This document shows positions 22,749 through 32,379 of a stretch of 64,000 nucleotides of DNA, in pieces. Location: positions 1 through 64,000 of the forward strand of contig CAUJNA010001226.1 in the NCBI GenBank assembly GCA_963377175.1. Reading direction: 5' to 3'. This stretch comes from Effrenium voratum. Taxonomy: Eukaryota; Sar; Dinophyceae; Suessiales; Symbiodiniaceae. Numbering within the stretch: position 1 is the first letter of the stretch; each line of letters starts with the position of its first letter. The notes beneath the pieces were generated by a model. It was not told where the DNA came from, did not search any database, and was given only the letters and a program-made list of their open reading frames with translations. Position numbers and translations under genes: made by a program.

Positions 22749-23279
22749 ATGACGATCCAGACAAGCATGTGGAACTTGGGCGAGGTGCGCTCCAATGCTA
22801 AGGGTGGCAAATTCTTGTGCCTGGAGCCGCTGTTTTGGCAGAGCGAAGCTTCGCTGGAAATCCCCTGGGAGCCCAGGGCTTTCTCCGAGGGGCAGCGCCC
22901 CAGTGTGAGCTTCGCAACCGACGAGCGCACGAGGCTCTTCTGGGAGCGGGCCGAGACCGATCTGGTCGAGCAGCTGGCGGCCGCATCCGAGCGCGTCTTC
23001 GACGCAAAGCTCACGCCCGAGGCTGTGCGCCAGCGGCTGCTGCCCTCTGTGAGGCAATCGAGCGGCGGCGATTGGATGCTGAAAGCCAAGCTGCCGGCCC
23101 ACGCGCGCTTCTGGAACGCCGGCGGCACGTTTGCGGACCGCCCCGCTGAGCTGGCTCACTGCGCCGCGCGCGTTAGGCTGAGAGCGCGCAGCTTGTGGCT
23201 GATGAGCGGCATGCGCGGGTTGAGTCTTGAGGTCACAGATCTGCGCGTGGAGCCACCTTCTCGAGAGTGCCCGCTGTAG
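22749..23279 (+). CDS. Putative single-stranded DNA-binding protein (copy 2)
   Basis: This intact protein has 176 residues. The C-terminal third (FWNAGGTFADRP, then VRLRARSLWLMSG and LSLEVTDLRVE) resembles the last strands of OB-fold SSBs of the gp2.5/viral type. In those proteins an 'R-x-LW' strand is followed by a 'G-S/L-x-x-x-V-x-x-L-x-V' strand. The assignment is by eye and moderate. Its place between the C5-MTase-like gene and PolB, and the well-kept copy at 38917 differing at few residues, suggest a replication role. Confidence 0.45.
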   Translation: MTIQTSMWNLGEVRSNAKGGKFLCLEPLFWQSEASLEIPWEPRAFSEGQRPSVSFATDERTRLFWERAETDLVEQLAAASERVFDAKLTPEAVRQRLLPSVRQSSGGDWMLKAKLPAHARFWNAGGTFADRPAELAHCAARVRLRARSLWLMSGMRGLSLEVTDLRVEPPSRECPL

Positions 23280-23326
23280 TTTCTTCCGATGCCGCAGCCT
23301 TTTTTTGCTCAGTAAAAAAATTCAGA

Positions 23327-23929
23327 ATGGCCACCCACGTCCTGGAGCGCCGCGAGCAGCTGAGGCCTCTGCTGAGGGCCGCCGTCGATGCCGAGGCGCT
23401 GAAGCGGGGAGCCTCTCTGGAGGAGGTGAGCCGCCTGCATGATGAGCTCACTCGGGGAGAGCCCGTGCTGGAGCGGCTGCTGGCTGACGGGGTCGCCGGC
23501 AGGTTCCCGGCGGAGGAGGTCGACATGCAGGACTGGAGGGACATGCTGAAGCGCTCCCAAGAGCTTCGGCTCAAGCTTCGCAAGCGCCTCAACCAGCGCA
23601 CGGCCCGCTGCTCCGCTCCCGCGGGGGCCGAGGAGCGCCAGGAGGAGAGCTGCGAGACGCTCCGCGAGAAGCGCGAGGCCCTGAGGCAGCGCCGCACTTG
23701 CACGAGCGACATCGCCTCGCTGGCCCAGATCGAGAGAGAGCTCTACGAGGTGGAGGAGCAGCTCGTCAGCAAGAAGATCGCTGAGCGGCTGCCGGTCTCG
23801 CTGGCGGCCAAGAGCGCAACCCTCGCAGCCTTGGAGCGGGTTGAGAAGGCGCGCAAGGAGCTGGACGAGGCCTCCAGTGAGCTCCTCACTGCGCTGAACC
23901 TGCAGGGCAGCAGCACCGACTCGCTGTGA
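23327..23929 (+). CDS. Coiled-coil protein upstream of polymerase (copy 2)
   Basis: This intact 200-residue protein begins MATHVLERREQLRP. It is almost wholly helical and charged. Probable coiled coils lie at about residues 25-95 and 110-190, with LAQIERELYEVEEQL as a clear heptad stretch. No catalytic motif is recognised. It sits between the SSB-like gene and PolB in both copies. By position it could be a polymerase accessory or terminal-protein candidate, but nothing in the sequence proves that. Confidence 0.55.
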   Translation: MATHVLERREQLRPLLRAAVDAEALKRGASLEEVSRLHDELTRGEPVLERLLADGVAGRFPAEEVDMQDWRDMLKRSQELRLKLRKRLNQRTARCSAPAGAEERQEESCETLREKREALRQRRTCTSDIASLAQIERELYEVEEQLVSKKIAERLPVSLAAKSATLAALERVEKARKELDEASSELLTALNLQGSSTDSL

Positions 23930-23999
23930 ATAGAATCCGGGACAGAACAGAAGCCAGGACAGAACGTGACAGAAAAAAGAAGCGCTCGTCCGACCGACT

Positions 24000-24040
24000 G
24001 AATATTTTATTATATTTTCTATAGAAAGCAATTTATTCAG
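24000..24040 (+). promoter_or_regulatory. AT-rich promoter candidate before PolB (copy 2)
   Basis: A sharp AT island (AATATTTTATTATATTTTCT, then ATAGAAAGCAATTTATT) lies 20-60 bases upstream of the PolB ATG and is conserved at 40164. It contains TCTA within A/T, as does the island at 33150. Confidence 0.45.
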
Positions 24041-24058
24041 CTCAAACCAATTCGCGCC

Positions 24059-26509
24059 ATGATCTCCGAGCTGTCTGACCGCATCTGGGGCCGCCTGGGG
24101 CTCAGCGCTGTCCGGGCGGTGCCTCTGGAGGAGCCGCGCGCGCCTAGCGCCGAGGCCGATGTGACAGAACTGCGCCCGCGTGGGGCCGCTTGGACCCGCG
24201 AGCTGCGGCTGCGCCCTCTTCCTGAGCAGCAGGTCTTCACCATCGACGCCTTGCGGCTGCTGGTGGACCGGCTCCAAGACCTGCTGGTCATTCGGCTGCC
24301 CTTCCTCGCCAAGGTCAGCTTCCAGATCCTGCTGAGGCGCCCGACCGCAAACGACGCGGAGCTCACGCTCCACTACCTCAGGCTGGCGCCGTGGATCGTG
24401 AGGCCCGCGCCTCTGTCGGCCCGCGCCGGAACCATGATGGCGGCCATCAGGACGAAGTTCGAGGTCGCGGTCGAGCGCTCCCGCTTCCCCGAGTCTAACT
24501 GGACAGTCGTGGGCATCACGGCGGCGTAGTTGCTGACTGCGCCCTCGCAGCAGCTGGCCGACATGCCCGCGCCCCCGCCGCCCAACGAGGCGGGAGGCTG
24601 CTGGAAGGAGCTGCCCGAGACCCTGGCCAGGAACCCTCGGAACGAGGACCACCGCTGCTTCATGTGGTGCGTCCTCGCCCACTGCCTCGGGGTCGACGAG
24701 CTCGACAAGCTCCAGCGGTCAAGGGCCACGAGCTGCTCGGGCTCCTTCTTCTACCCCGAGATGAGCCGCCGCGGACGCCGCCCCGCGGGATGGCAGCCCG
24801 CTCTGGCCGACGCGGGGGGGGACTTCTCTGGCCTGCCGACGGACCGCCCCGTGGGCTTCGACGACATCGACGCCTTCGAGCTCCGCAACGCGGGGCGGGT
24901 GGAGGTCTTCGTCTTCGTGTGGCAGCGAACCCTGTTGGCGGACGGGCTGGAGTACTACCACGTCCTCCAGCAGCGCGCCCCGAGCGGCACGGGCGTCGTC
25001 CAGCACACCGTGCTGCTTCTGCTGCACAGCGGCCACTACAGCTTGATCCACAACTTCCAGGCGCTGGCCAGCAGACAGGGGCTGACCTGGGAGCCACGCC
25101 CGCCAACACCGGCGGCTGCAGGGAGTACAAGTGCCCGAGGTGCATGGCCCGCTTCACCCTGAAGGCCTCGTGGCAGCGCCACCGCACCACCCAGTGCTAT
25201 CGAGAGATAGCCGAGCGCACTCGGAAAGTGCCGCTGCCCGGGAGAAGAGCCTGCTGCGCTACAGGGGCAAGGCCTCCGCAGAGCTCGCGCCCCTCACGTG
25301 CTACGCGGACCTCGAGGTCTACAGCACGCCCGCCCCGACGGTCCACATAGCGCAGCAGCAGCCGGCGCGCCAGACCGTCGCGGCTTCTTCCTGCTACGTC
25401 GCCGTCGGGCGCTGCGGCTACGTGCCACCCGAGGAGCTGAGGCTGAGGCTCACGCACCACGAGCGGGACAGCGGTCGGGAAGGGCCTGTACGGGCCGCAC
25501 ACTGCGAACATGGCGGAGCGCCTCGGCCTCTCCCCGTCGCCCTGCGAGAAGCTCGTGCCGTTCCTCGGCATGCACGTAGAAGAGGGCGTGGACGGCAAGC
25601 GGCTCAAGTTCCTGCGGGACGTGCTGGGTGCCAGGATCTGGAGGCTGCACAGAGCCTACCGCTTCGCCTGCAGCCCCTTCATGGCGGGTTTCATGGAGCT
25701 CAAGCACAGCGAGCGGAGGCAGCTCAAGACGGCGGGGAGCGTGGTCGCCGAGAAGGTGGTGAAGCTCACCCAGAACGCCATCTTCGGTCGCTGCTGCATG
25801 AACCCCGACAAGAACAGGAACACGAACGCCTACGTGGACCCGGTCAAGTTCGAGCGGGCTGTGGGCAAGAGCTCCGTGACGAACTTCGAGCTTCAGATCA
25901 ACGACTCGGAGGGGTTCCTGGCCTTCGTGGAGACGCTCAAGACGAACCGCAGCAAGGCCTGCGTGAGCGTGCCCACCCAAGTCGGCGCCCGCACGCTGCA
26001 GCTCTCCAAGCTCATAATGGAGAAGGCCTACTACCTCCACATGAGGAGGCTCTTCCCGAAGATGAGGCTGCTCTTCACGGACACCGACTCCGTGATGGTG
26101 ATCTTCGAGCTGCAGGACCCGCTCCACGCCATGGCCGAGGCGAACCTGAACGGCGCCGCCCTCTTCGACGTGGCCGGCAAGTCCAAGGACCCCGAGAGGG
26201 ACCTGAGCGCACTCTCTGCTGCGGCGCGCGCCAAGGCCATCGAGGTGATGGGGCTGCTGGGCAAGCACGGCGACGAGACCTTCCCCGCCAGGATCCTGGA
26301 GTATGTCGGCCTGCGCTCCAAGATGTACAGCATCCTCACGGTCCAGCCCGACGGCGCGCGCAAGGAGAAGCGCAAGATCAAGGGCGTGCCCAAGAAGGCG
26401 GTGACCAACGTCCGGCATCTCGAGTATCGTGATGGAGTTCCTCGTGGGGCCCCCGCCTCTGGGGCCCGCTCCAACATTGCCGCTGCGGCTGAGCCGATGC
26501 TGGGCGTAG
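24059..26509 (+). pseudogene. Viral family B DNA polymerase, copy 2 (deleted)
   Basis: From ATG 24059 it reads ISELSDRIWGRLG. A premature TAG at 24527 replaces the TAT of copy 3. Further frameshifts occur near 25085 and 25240. After exonuclease motif I a deletion joins ...LTHHERDS directly to the GLYGPHT segment, so exonuclease motif II and palm motif A are lost. Motif B (KLTQNAIFGR) and motif C (FTDTDSVM) remain in the open stretch 25510-26430. A second deletion removes the region before MEFLVGPPP. It is a non-functional relic. Confidence 0.85.
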
Positions 26510-26519
26510 ACTGTCGGAA

Positions 26520-26602
26520 CCTGAAAAAAGAAAGATCCCGAGCTCTCGTTTTCTCGCTTTCTCGATAATGCTGATTTCGAACCGCCGCAGCTGCTCAACG
26601 AG
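26520..26602 (+). promoter_or_regulatory. Leader, type 1, before coiled-coil gene a (copy 2)
   Basis: It contains an A-run, GATCCCGAGCTCTCG, a CTCG-rich tract, TTTCGAACCGCCGCAGCTGC and CAACGAG before ATG. It matches 44518-44603. Confidence 0.45.
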
Positions 26603-27082
26603 ATGACTTCCTCAGCGGCCTTCCGATGCGTGCAGGCATGGCTCCTGGAGAAGCCTGCCGCGTGGGCGGACGAGGACGCTCCCTGCCTTGCGGCTGCTCT
26701 GATGGCCCAGCGGCCTCCCTACGAGCGGCCTCGCGAGGACGCGCTGCTTGAGGCCGAGCGCTCGCACCAGCGGCATCTCAGCGCGCAGCTCGATGAGGAG
26801 CTCCTCGATGAAACTCAGCGCCGCGAGGATCGGGAGATCGACAACAAAATTCTCCGCAGGCAGCTGGACCGCTGCAACGAGTTCCTCAAGCAAACACGCA
26901 AGCGAGCGGTGCGGGCGCAGGTGACTGTTGAGGAGCTGCTCATCGGTGAAACTCTGCACCGGGAGGAGCGGGAGCGCGAGAACAGAGATCGCAAGCGAGC
27001 CAGGGAGCGCATTGAAGAGCTGGAGCGCAGCAACAGAATTCTCCGTCGGCGGGTGGAGCGCCTCGACGAGATCCTCGAGTGA
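26603..27082 (+). CDS. Coiled-coil family protein, type a (copy 2)
   Basis: This intact 159-residue protein has the shared N-terminal domain (AFRCVQAWLLEKPAAWADED...AALMAQRPP). A longer coiled coil follows than in the other a-type members. It looks like two related coiled-coil segments in a row: EELLDETQRRED and EELLIGETLHREE each start a similar stretch. Internal duplication or fusion of two family members would explain this. Function unknown. Confidence 0.6.
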   Translation: MTSSAAFRCVQAWLLEKPAAWADEDAPCLAAALMAQRPPYERPREDALLEAERSHQRHLSAQLDEELLDETQRREDREIDNKILRRQLDRCNEFLKQTRKRAVRAQVTVEELLIGETLHREERERENRDRKRARERIEELERSNRILRRRVERLDEILE

Positions 27083-27131
27083 GCGCGTTGATGAGCTTGA
27101 GGAGGATTTGGACAGGGCAAGGGGACCGCGC

Positions 27132-27217
27132 TAAAGAAAAAAAAGCCCGCCGAATGCTCGAATGGTCCCAAATGCTTGAATGGACTCAAAAAACCCGCGC
27201 AGCCACTTAAAGCTATC
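27132..27217 (+). promoter_or_regulatory. Leader, type 2, before coiled-coil gene b (copy 2)
   Basis: An A-run is followed by GCCCGCCGAATGCTCGAATG, GTCCCAAATGCTTGAATGG and an A-run, then ATG. It is related to the leaders at 27627 and 45456. Confidence 0.35.
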
Positions 27218-27618
27218 ATGACTTCCTCAGCGGCCTTCCGGTGCGTGCAGGCATGGCTTCTGGAGAAGCCCGCCGTGTGGGCGGAGGCGGACGTTGCCAG
27301 CCTGCGGCCGCTCTGATGGTCCAGCGACCTCCCGCGCGGGCTCGCGAGGATGCGCTGCTCCAGGCCGAGCGCCTGCACTACCTGCACCACATCGAGTACC
27401 TTGAAGAGGAAGCTGCGCACCGTGGGGCTCTCCTCGGGGCGCTGGAGCGGCTCTGCGAACGCAGCGAGCGAAATCTAGCGTTGCTGCTGATGGCGCAAGA
27501 GTATGCTGCTCAGCTTGAGGATGAGGCCAACCGTGAGACTTTGCGCCGTGAGGCGCTGGAGCGCCGCGTCGAGATCCTCGAGGAAGAGAACAGAAATCTT
27601 CGTAGGCGGACGCACTGA
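27218..27618 (+). pseudogene. Coiled-coil family protein, type b (copy 2), frameshifted
   Basis: The N-terminal domain begins normally at ATG 27218. A missing T near 27302 (CAGCCTGCGG against CAGCCTTGCGG in the copy at 45079) shifts the frame. The remaining frame is open to 27618 and reads a b-type coiled coil ending RRVEILEEENRNLRRRTH, identical at its end to the intact relative. A shorter protein starting at 27241 would be possible. Confidence 0.55.
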
Positions 27619-27626
27619 CGAGCTAG

Positions 27627-27695
27627 AAAAAAGAAGCCCGCCAAATGCTCAAGTGGTCCCACATGCTCGATCACCCGCCGCAGCTGCTCAAAGAG
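27627..27695 (+). promoter_or_regulatory. Leader, type 2, before coiled-coil gene c (copy 2)
   Basis: It contains an A-run, GCCCGCCAAATGCTCAAGTG, GTCCCACATGCTCGATC and CCGCCGCAGCTGCTCAAAGAG before ATG. Confidence 0.35.
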
Positions 27696-28195
27696 ATGAC
27701 TTCCTCTGCGGCCTTCCGGTGCGTGCAGGCATGGCTCCTGAAAAAGCCTGCCGCGTGGGCGGACGCTGACGCTCCCTGCCTTGCGGCTGCTCAGATGGCC
27801 CAGCGGCCTCCCACCAAGCGGCCTCGCGAAGACTCGAGGCCGAGCGCTCGCACCAGCGCCGCCGCATCGAGCTCCTCGATAAGCAGCTGGACGGCACGCT
27901 CGCGGAAGCCCGACGCCTTGCGTGCAAGCTCGAGAATACCGAGCACTCGCAGGAAGTCTTGGAAGAGGTGTGCGAGATCTGCACGGCTCTTCGCACCCCG
28001 GCCACGCGCGCGCAGCGGGCTGAGCTTGCCCTGCGCTGGTTCGAGAGCGACATCACGTGGTACGGGCGCTGGGAAAATTGGAAAGTCAGAGATGACGAAG
28101 GCTCGCAGAGCAGCCCCCGAACCGACGTGAAGGAGCTCATCAGTGAGTGGCGGCGGAGCTGTCGGAGACGTCGTAGAGACGTTGTAGAGACGTAG
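27696..28195 (+). pseudogene. Coiled-coil family protein, type c (copy 2), frameshifted
   Basis: The N-terminal family domain is followed by a small deletion near 27832, where GACTCGAGGC replaces the longer sequence of the copy at 45535. This shifts the frame. The C-terminal c-type domain is in the other frame (EEVCEICTALRTPATRAQ, then ALRWFESDITWYGRW, ending at 28195). That domain with its Trp-rich ALRWFE...W..W motif is shared only with 45535. Confidence 0.55.
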
Positions 28196-28304
28196 AGGCA
28201 CAGTCAAAAAGGAGGTGGGAGCCTGGGGCCTCTCTGTAGCCTCCGCTGGCGGGATTGCACCTCCAACCCCCGCGGTTCGGGAGCAGAGTTTTCGGGGACT
28301 TAGT

Positions 28305-29067
28305 AGTAAGGAAAGAAGGCTTATAGTATCATATTAATTTTCGGATTTGGGTCCCCAAACCCTGCAAAACAGCCAAATTCTTCAACCCGCTGAACGTTTT
28401 TCCGATGTCACCGGTCTTTGTCACCACTCCGTTTTTGGAGCAAAAAGCGCTGAAAACGGCGAACTCCGAAAAGTGCGTTTTTTCGTGTCCTGCGTCAAAA
28501 GTGCAGCCCGGGCCTCCAAATTCGCTCGTTTTCCTGCGAAAACCGGTTCCAGGTGTTTGCAGTGCTCCGAAATCCGTATTCTACCCCGAAAAACCTGCGA
28601 ATTCCAGCCCGCCGAGCTTGTCACCGCCGATGTCACCGGTCTCTAACACGTCAGCCCGCCGAGGCACGGCCCAGAGCCAGCCAGCGTCTGACGCGGCAGC
28701 CCGCCGAGGCGCTTCCGAGTAACACGTCAGCCCGCCGAGGCTTTTCCACGTAACGCGTCAGCCCGCCGAGCTTGTCACCGCCGATGTCACCGGTCTCTAA
28801 CACGTCAGCCCGCCGAGGTCCCGGGAGGAATCGAGCCTCCGAAACGTCGCTACGGAGAGCAAAGCAACGCCTAAGCCATCTAACCATGGGCTCTCGCTAC
28901 CAGTCCAAAACGGCGCTTTTTGGCCCAAAAACTTTAGAAGCAGTTTCTCAAACAGTGAGAATCTGCCGCTCTCTTTTTGGCCCAAAAACTTTAGAAGCAG
29001 TTTCTCAAACAGTGAGAATCTGCCGCTCTCTTTGGGGCCGAAAAGTGCGCAAAAGGCTTGGAAAAGC
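28305..29067 (+). repeat. Dispersed 0.7-kb repeat, copy 2
   Basis: It is similar to 16932-17615, beginning AGTAGTAAGGA and ending GTGCGCAAAAGGCTTGG. It holds five GTCAGCCCGCCGAGG repeats. Unlike copy 1 it contains a perfect tandem duplication of about 57 bases at 28918-29031 (TTTTTGGCCCAAAAACTTTA...). It directly abuts the end of the viral duplication at 28303. Confidence 0.65.
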
Positions 29068-29132
29068 GATGGCCGGCTCCGCGGCTTCGGCTTCGGTCCA
29101 GAGCCGAACTTTTCTCCACCGAAGTGTGTCGG

Positions 29133-29343
29133 AAAAAAACACACATGCCCCGTTACAAATTCCACGCCAACGTGCGGGCCTGGTGCGGGCCTGGTGCGTG
29201 CCTGCTGCGGGCCCTCTCTACAGCGAATTTAAAGAAGCTCACCGTTTGAGCTCCTTCAGCAAAGTCTTCGAAGTGTACGAAAAAAAAAACACACATGCCC
29301 CGTTACAAATTCCACGCCAACGTGCGGGCCTGGTGCGGGCCTG
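29133..29343 (+). repeat. Two direct repeats of about 60 bases
   Basis: The sequence starting ACACACATGCCCCGTTACAA and ending GGTGCGGGCCTGG is at 29140-29193 and again at 29290-29343, each preceded by an A-run. No gene is seen in this stretch. Confidence 0.65.
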
Positions 29344-29349
29344 GCAATC

Positions 29350-29500
29350 CTGGCTTGGGCACAGGATTGCCCCAGCCATTCCTGCGGCACACACAGGATT
29401 GCTTCATTCAATCCTGCTCGGGCAACAGGATTGCCCCTGCCATTCCTGCGGCACACACAGGATTGCCCCAGCCATTCCTGCGGCACACACAGGATTGCCC
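29350..29500 (+). repeat. Minisatellite with ATTCCTGCGGCACACACAGG
   Basis: Three full and some partial copies of CCATTCCTGCGGCACACAC followed by AGGATTGCC lie here. The array runs into the 3' end of the adenine methyltransferase gene on the other strand. Confidence 0.65.
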
Positions 29501-30239
29501 TGATGCGCTACCAGCAGCTCTGGCTTGGAGCCGTTCTTGCCCGAGCACAGCCTTGTGATGGAGCCGGCCCTGCTGTAGAGCTCCCAGGCTTCAGGCACGT
29601 CGTTTATGCTTACGAGGAAGGGCAGGCCGCTTGCGAAGAGCGCGTCTCGGAGCTCCGAGTGGAAGGCCAGGTCATGCCCCCGCCTTCTCGTGCCATAGTA
29701 GTTCATGCTGCGGCCTGGGAAGATGTAGGGAGGATCGGCGTAGATACAATGCCGCGGCGCTTGGCTGGGCAGAGCGCGTAGATATGCCAGCGCGTCCTGG
29801 CATCGCACTGTCACATTTCTCGGAGGCCGCTGCAGACGCCGCACGCTGCTCAGGGCCAGTGGCCGCTGCTGTGTGAAGGAGCCCCACTTTCCCGAGAAGC
29901 TGTTGCGCAGCAGGACGTACGAGCAGGCAGCCCGACGCCCGGCGCGGCCTCTCTGAGTGCCCGGCAGGAGGCGACTGAAGTAGAAGAGCCTGTCTATCTT
30001 GCGTCCAGCCAGGCGCAGCAAGGAGCGCAGGAAGACCGGGTCTTGCCTTAAGTAGCAGCGGTGCAGGTTTGCGACGGGCTCGAAGGCGTCGACGCCGCGC
30101 ACCGCCAGGGCCGGACGCCGGGTTGCGAGGTAGTACTCCAGCTTTCCAGAGCCGAAGAAGGGAGAGTGAAGCACGGCGACGTCCCCCAGCAGCCGTGAGG
30201 AGCTAGCCAGGATTTACTTCCCATGTACTTCAGCTGCAT
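29404..30239 (-). pseudogene. DNA adenine N6-methyltransferase (Dam/D12 type), frameshifted
   Basis: From ATG 30239 the protein begins MQLKYMGSKSWL, matching the N-terminal Y-x-G-(S/G)-K signature of D12-class enzymes. A one-base shift near 30200 leads to the frame with HSPFFGSGKLEYYLA (SAM-binding FxGxG-type motif I), CYLRQDPVFL and the catalytic motif YADPPYIF (DPPY). Family similarity ends around ELLVAHQ near 29510. The frame then reads on through the minisatellite to a stop at 29404, so the natural C-terminus seems altered. In a PLV it would modify viral DNA, against host nucleases or for packaging. It is the leftmost gene of viral copy 3. Confidence 0.75.
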
Positions 30240-30266
30240 GCCAGCCTTTTAGTCTCTGGGGGACTA

Positions 30267-31274
30267 TCATGCGCAGCGGGACACGGCGCGCACGGGCTCG
30301 GACCAGTGCTCCGCCACGCAGGGCAGTGCGCTGTTCTCCGCGGCCCGGTCGTAGAAGAGAAAGAGGCGGGTGAAAGGCGCCTCCGGCTCGCGCGCCAACA
30401 GCTCGCCCAGCAGGCGGATCAGCTGAGCGTGGCGCTCCTTCTTGGTGGTCCGCCGCGTCATGCCGGCGATCTTGAAGGCGTCCGGGTTGTAGCGCAGCAC
30501 CAGCAGCTTGTGCCCGCTGCCAAGCGCCACGCTGGCGGCCATGTCGAAGTCCCTGCGCACGTCGCAGCTGGGGTCGTAAGCCTTATGCTGCTCCTCGTCA
30601 ACCTCCAGCAGGACGTAGCCCCACGTAGTCGGCAGGGCAAAGTCCGCGAAGGCGTGGGCCGTCTCCGACTCCAACCCGCAGCCACGGAAGGGCAGGTGGT
30701 GCTGGTACTCAAAGGCGATCTGTGCATCGCGGAGTGCTTGGTGCACCTCCAGTTCCTTGCTCTTGGTGACTGAGCGCGGATTGTCGCCGTGCGCTCTTCG
30801 CATATGTTGCAGCAAGCTCCGCGCTCCGGCGAATGGGAGATCTTGCCGAGGACAGCCCTGGATTTGACATACAAAATCGCCACAGTCGCGGCAGTGCGCC
30901 CGCTGTCGTCCATGCTCGCAGACCGACGCGCCGCCGCAATTGCGACACTGGCGCCGCAGTCGCCCATGCTCGCAGAAGGACGAGCCGCCGCAGTCGCGAC
31001 ACCGGTGCCGCTCTCGCCCATGCTCGCACACGCTGATGGACCCGCCGCAGTCGCGACACCGGTACCGCAGCCGCGCATGCTCGCAGACCGACGCGCCGCC
31101 GCACTCGCGACAATGAGCCCGCCTCCGCCCATGCACGCAGAAGGACGACCCGCCGCACTCGCGACAATGAGCCCGCCTCCGCCCATGCACGCAGAAGGAC
31201 GACCCGCCGCAGTCACGGCACCGGTGCTGCCGCCGCCCATGCGGGCAATTCTTCGGCCGGCGCACAGGTGCCAT
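30267..31274 (-). CDS. Zinc-repeat protein with PD-(D/E)XK-like nuclease domain
   Basis: This is an intact 335-residue protein with the start at ATG 31274, in front of the first repeat. Residues about 8-135 hold seven tandem units of the form C-x-H-G-R-x-x-x-x-C-R-x-C-G-G. A further Cys/His finger follows (CQIQGC...LLQHMRRAHG). The C-terminal half has SKELEVHQAL, FADFALP, YVLLEVDEEQHKAYD and KLLVLRYNPDAFK. The 'D...LEVDE-x-QH' and 'R-x-NPD' pattern is familiar from algal and giant-virus proteins with a restriction-endonuclease-like fold. A DNA-binding nuclease is likely; activity is not shown. It is divergent from the packaging ATPase gene. Confidence 0.7.
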   Translation of the reverse strand: MAPVRRPKNCPHGRRQHRCRDCGGSSFCVHGRRRAHCRECGGSSFCVHGRRRAHCRECGGASVCEHARLRYRCRDCGGSISVCEHGRERHRCRDCGGSSFCEHGRLRRQCRNCGGASVCEHGRQRAHCRDCGDFVCQIQGCPRQDLPFAGARSLLQHMRRAHGDNPRSVTKSKELEVHQALRDAQIAFEYQHHLPFRGCGLESETAHAFADFALPTTWGYVLLEVDEEQHKAYDPSCDVRRDFDMAASVALGSGHKLLVLRYNPDAFKIAGMTRRTTKKERHAQLIRLLGELLAREPEAPFTRLFLFYDRAAENSALPCVAEHWSEPVRAVSRCA

Positions 31275-31426
31275 TGCTGAACACTCTTGGTGTTTTATTA
31301 CACACCACGGCAAGCGGCGACGCAAATGAACGCGCCAGAATAGAGGCAGCTGTGTAGCTGTGAGTTGTTTAAAACCCACAGGCGCCAGCCCGCCCGCCGC
31401 GGCAGAGACCGCCGGAGGCCAGCTGG

Positions 31427-32371
31427 ATGAACGCACCGCCGCGCTGGGCTTCGAATTTGGCAAGTAAGGCAAAGGAACGAACTATGGGAAAGATCAAGCT
31501 GTTTCCTACGACCGAGTACAGCAGCAAACAGCCCTCGGACCCCGTGGTGCCCCTGGTACCATGTACGGGCATCTTCCTCGGCCCCAGCAAGTCCGGCAAA
31601 ACCGTGGCGCTGATCAGCCTCATCCTGGAGCAGTATCGAGGCGTCTTCGAGAAAATCTACATCTTCAGCCCAAGTGTCAACATCGACGACGGCTGGATCC
31701 CCGTCAAGAAGTACATCGAGCAGGACCTTGGGGTGAACACGGAGAAAGAACAGGCCTACTGGGACGAGTGGGACGAGGCTGCGCTGCGGGGCATCATCCA
31801 GAGGCAGCGTAAGATCACCGAGACGTCCAAGAAGTTGGAAATGAAGAAACTCTACCAGGTGCTTGTAGTCATCGACGACTTCGCCGACACCCCGCAGCTG
31901 CACAAGGCCCACGGCGCCCTGGACACGCTCTTCATCAAGGGTCGGCATTTGCAGATCAGCGCATGGGTCAGCTCACAGAAGCTGAGGCTCATCAGTGCGG
32001 CAGTGCGGGTGAACATGCAATTTCTCTGCTGCTGGAGGCTGCGCAACCAGCACGAGCTGGAGGCCGTCATCGAAGAGCTCAGCGCCCTGCTGCCGAAGGA
32101 CAAGCTGCACAGGATCTACGAGCAGGCGACCCGAGAACCCTTCAGCTTCCTCTTCGTCTACTATCTGAAGCCAAAGAGCCAATGTTCTACTTACGCTTTG
32201 AAGAGCGTTTCGCTCTGGAAAAAGAAGCCGATGGGAGCGGCCTCAGCTTCCTGGGCCAGAAGCTGTTCGCTAGCTCTACGCTCATCAATGCGAGGTGCGA
32301 GAATATCTCCTGCTGCACCTCCGTCGCAGCAGTCCAGCCACCCATCGTTCGCCGAACAGGTGGCTTCCTAA
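31427..32371 (+). pseudogene. A32/FtsK-HerA-type genome packaging ATPase (block A), C-terminal frameshift
   Basis: It has Walker A FLGPSKSGKTVA, then KIYIFSPSVN, Walker B VLVVIDDFAD, and a sensor-like region ending FSFLFVYYLK. It aligns along its length with the block B ATPase at 63061 (shared IFSPSV, IDD-x-AD). Near 32170 the frame shifts: the expected C-terminus (EPMFYLRFEERFALE) lies in another frame. That frame is then open without a stop into the penton gene, while the original frame ends at 32371. Starts at 31427 and 31484 are both possible. Confidence 0.8.
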
Positions 32372-32379
32372 AGAAAAGA

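Larger units (their letters stand above)
21960..28303 (+). repeat. Large viral segmental duplication, copy 2 (partner 38122-46147)
   Basis: The segment C5-MTase-like, SSB-like, coiled coil, PolB, coiled-coil array is collinear with 38122-46147. Copy 2 lacks about 1570 bases in the middle of PolB (junction near 25473) and about 235 bases near the PolB 3' end (junction near 26430). The two copies diverge at 28303/46147 directly after GGGGACTT. Confidence 0.85.

Noticed and set aside
23309..24682. Minus-strand ORF of 457 residues
   Set aside because: It is antisense to the coiled-coil gene and the polymerase start; low-complexity composition, no motifs.
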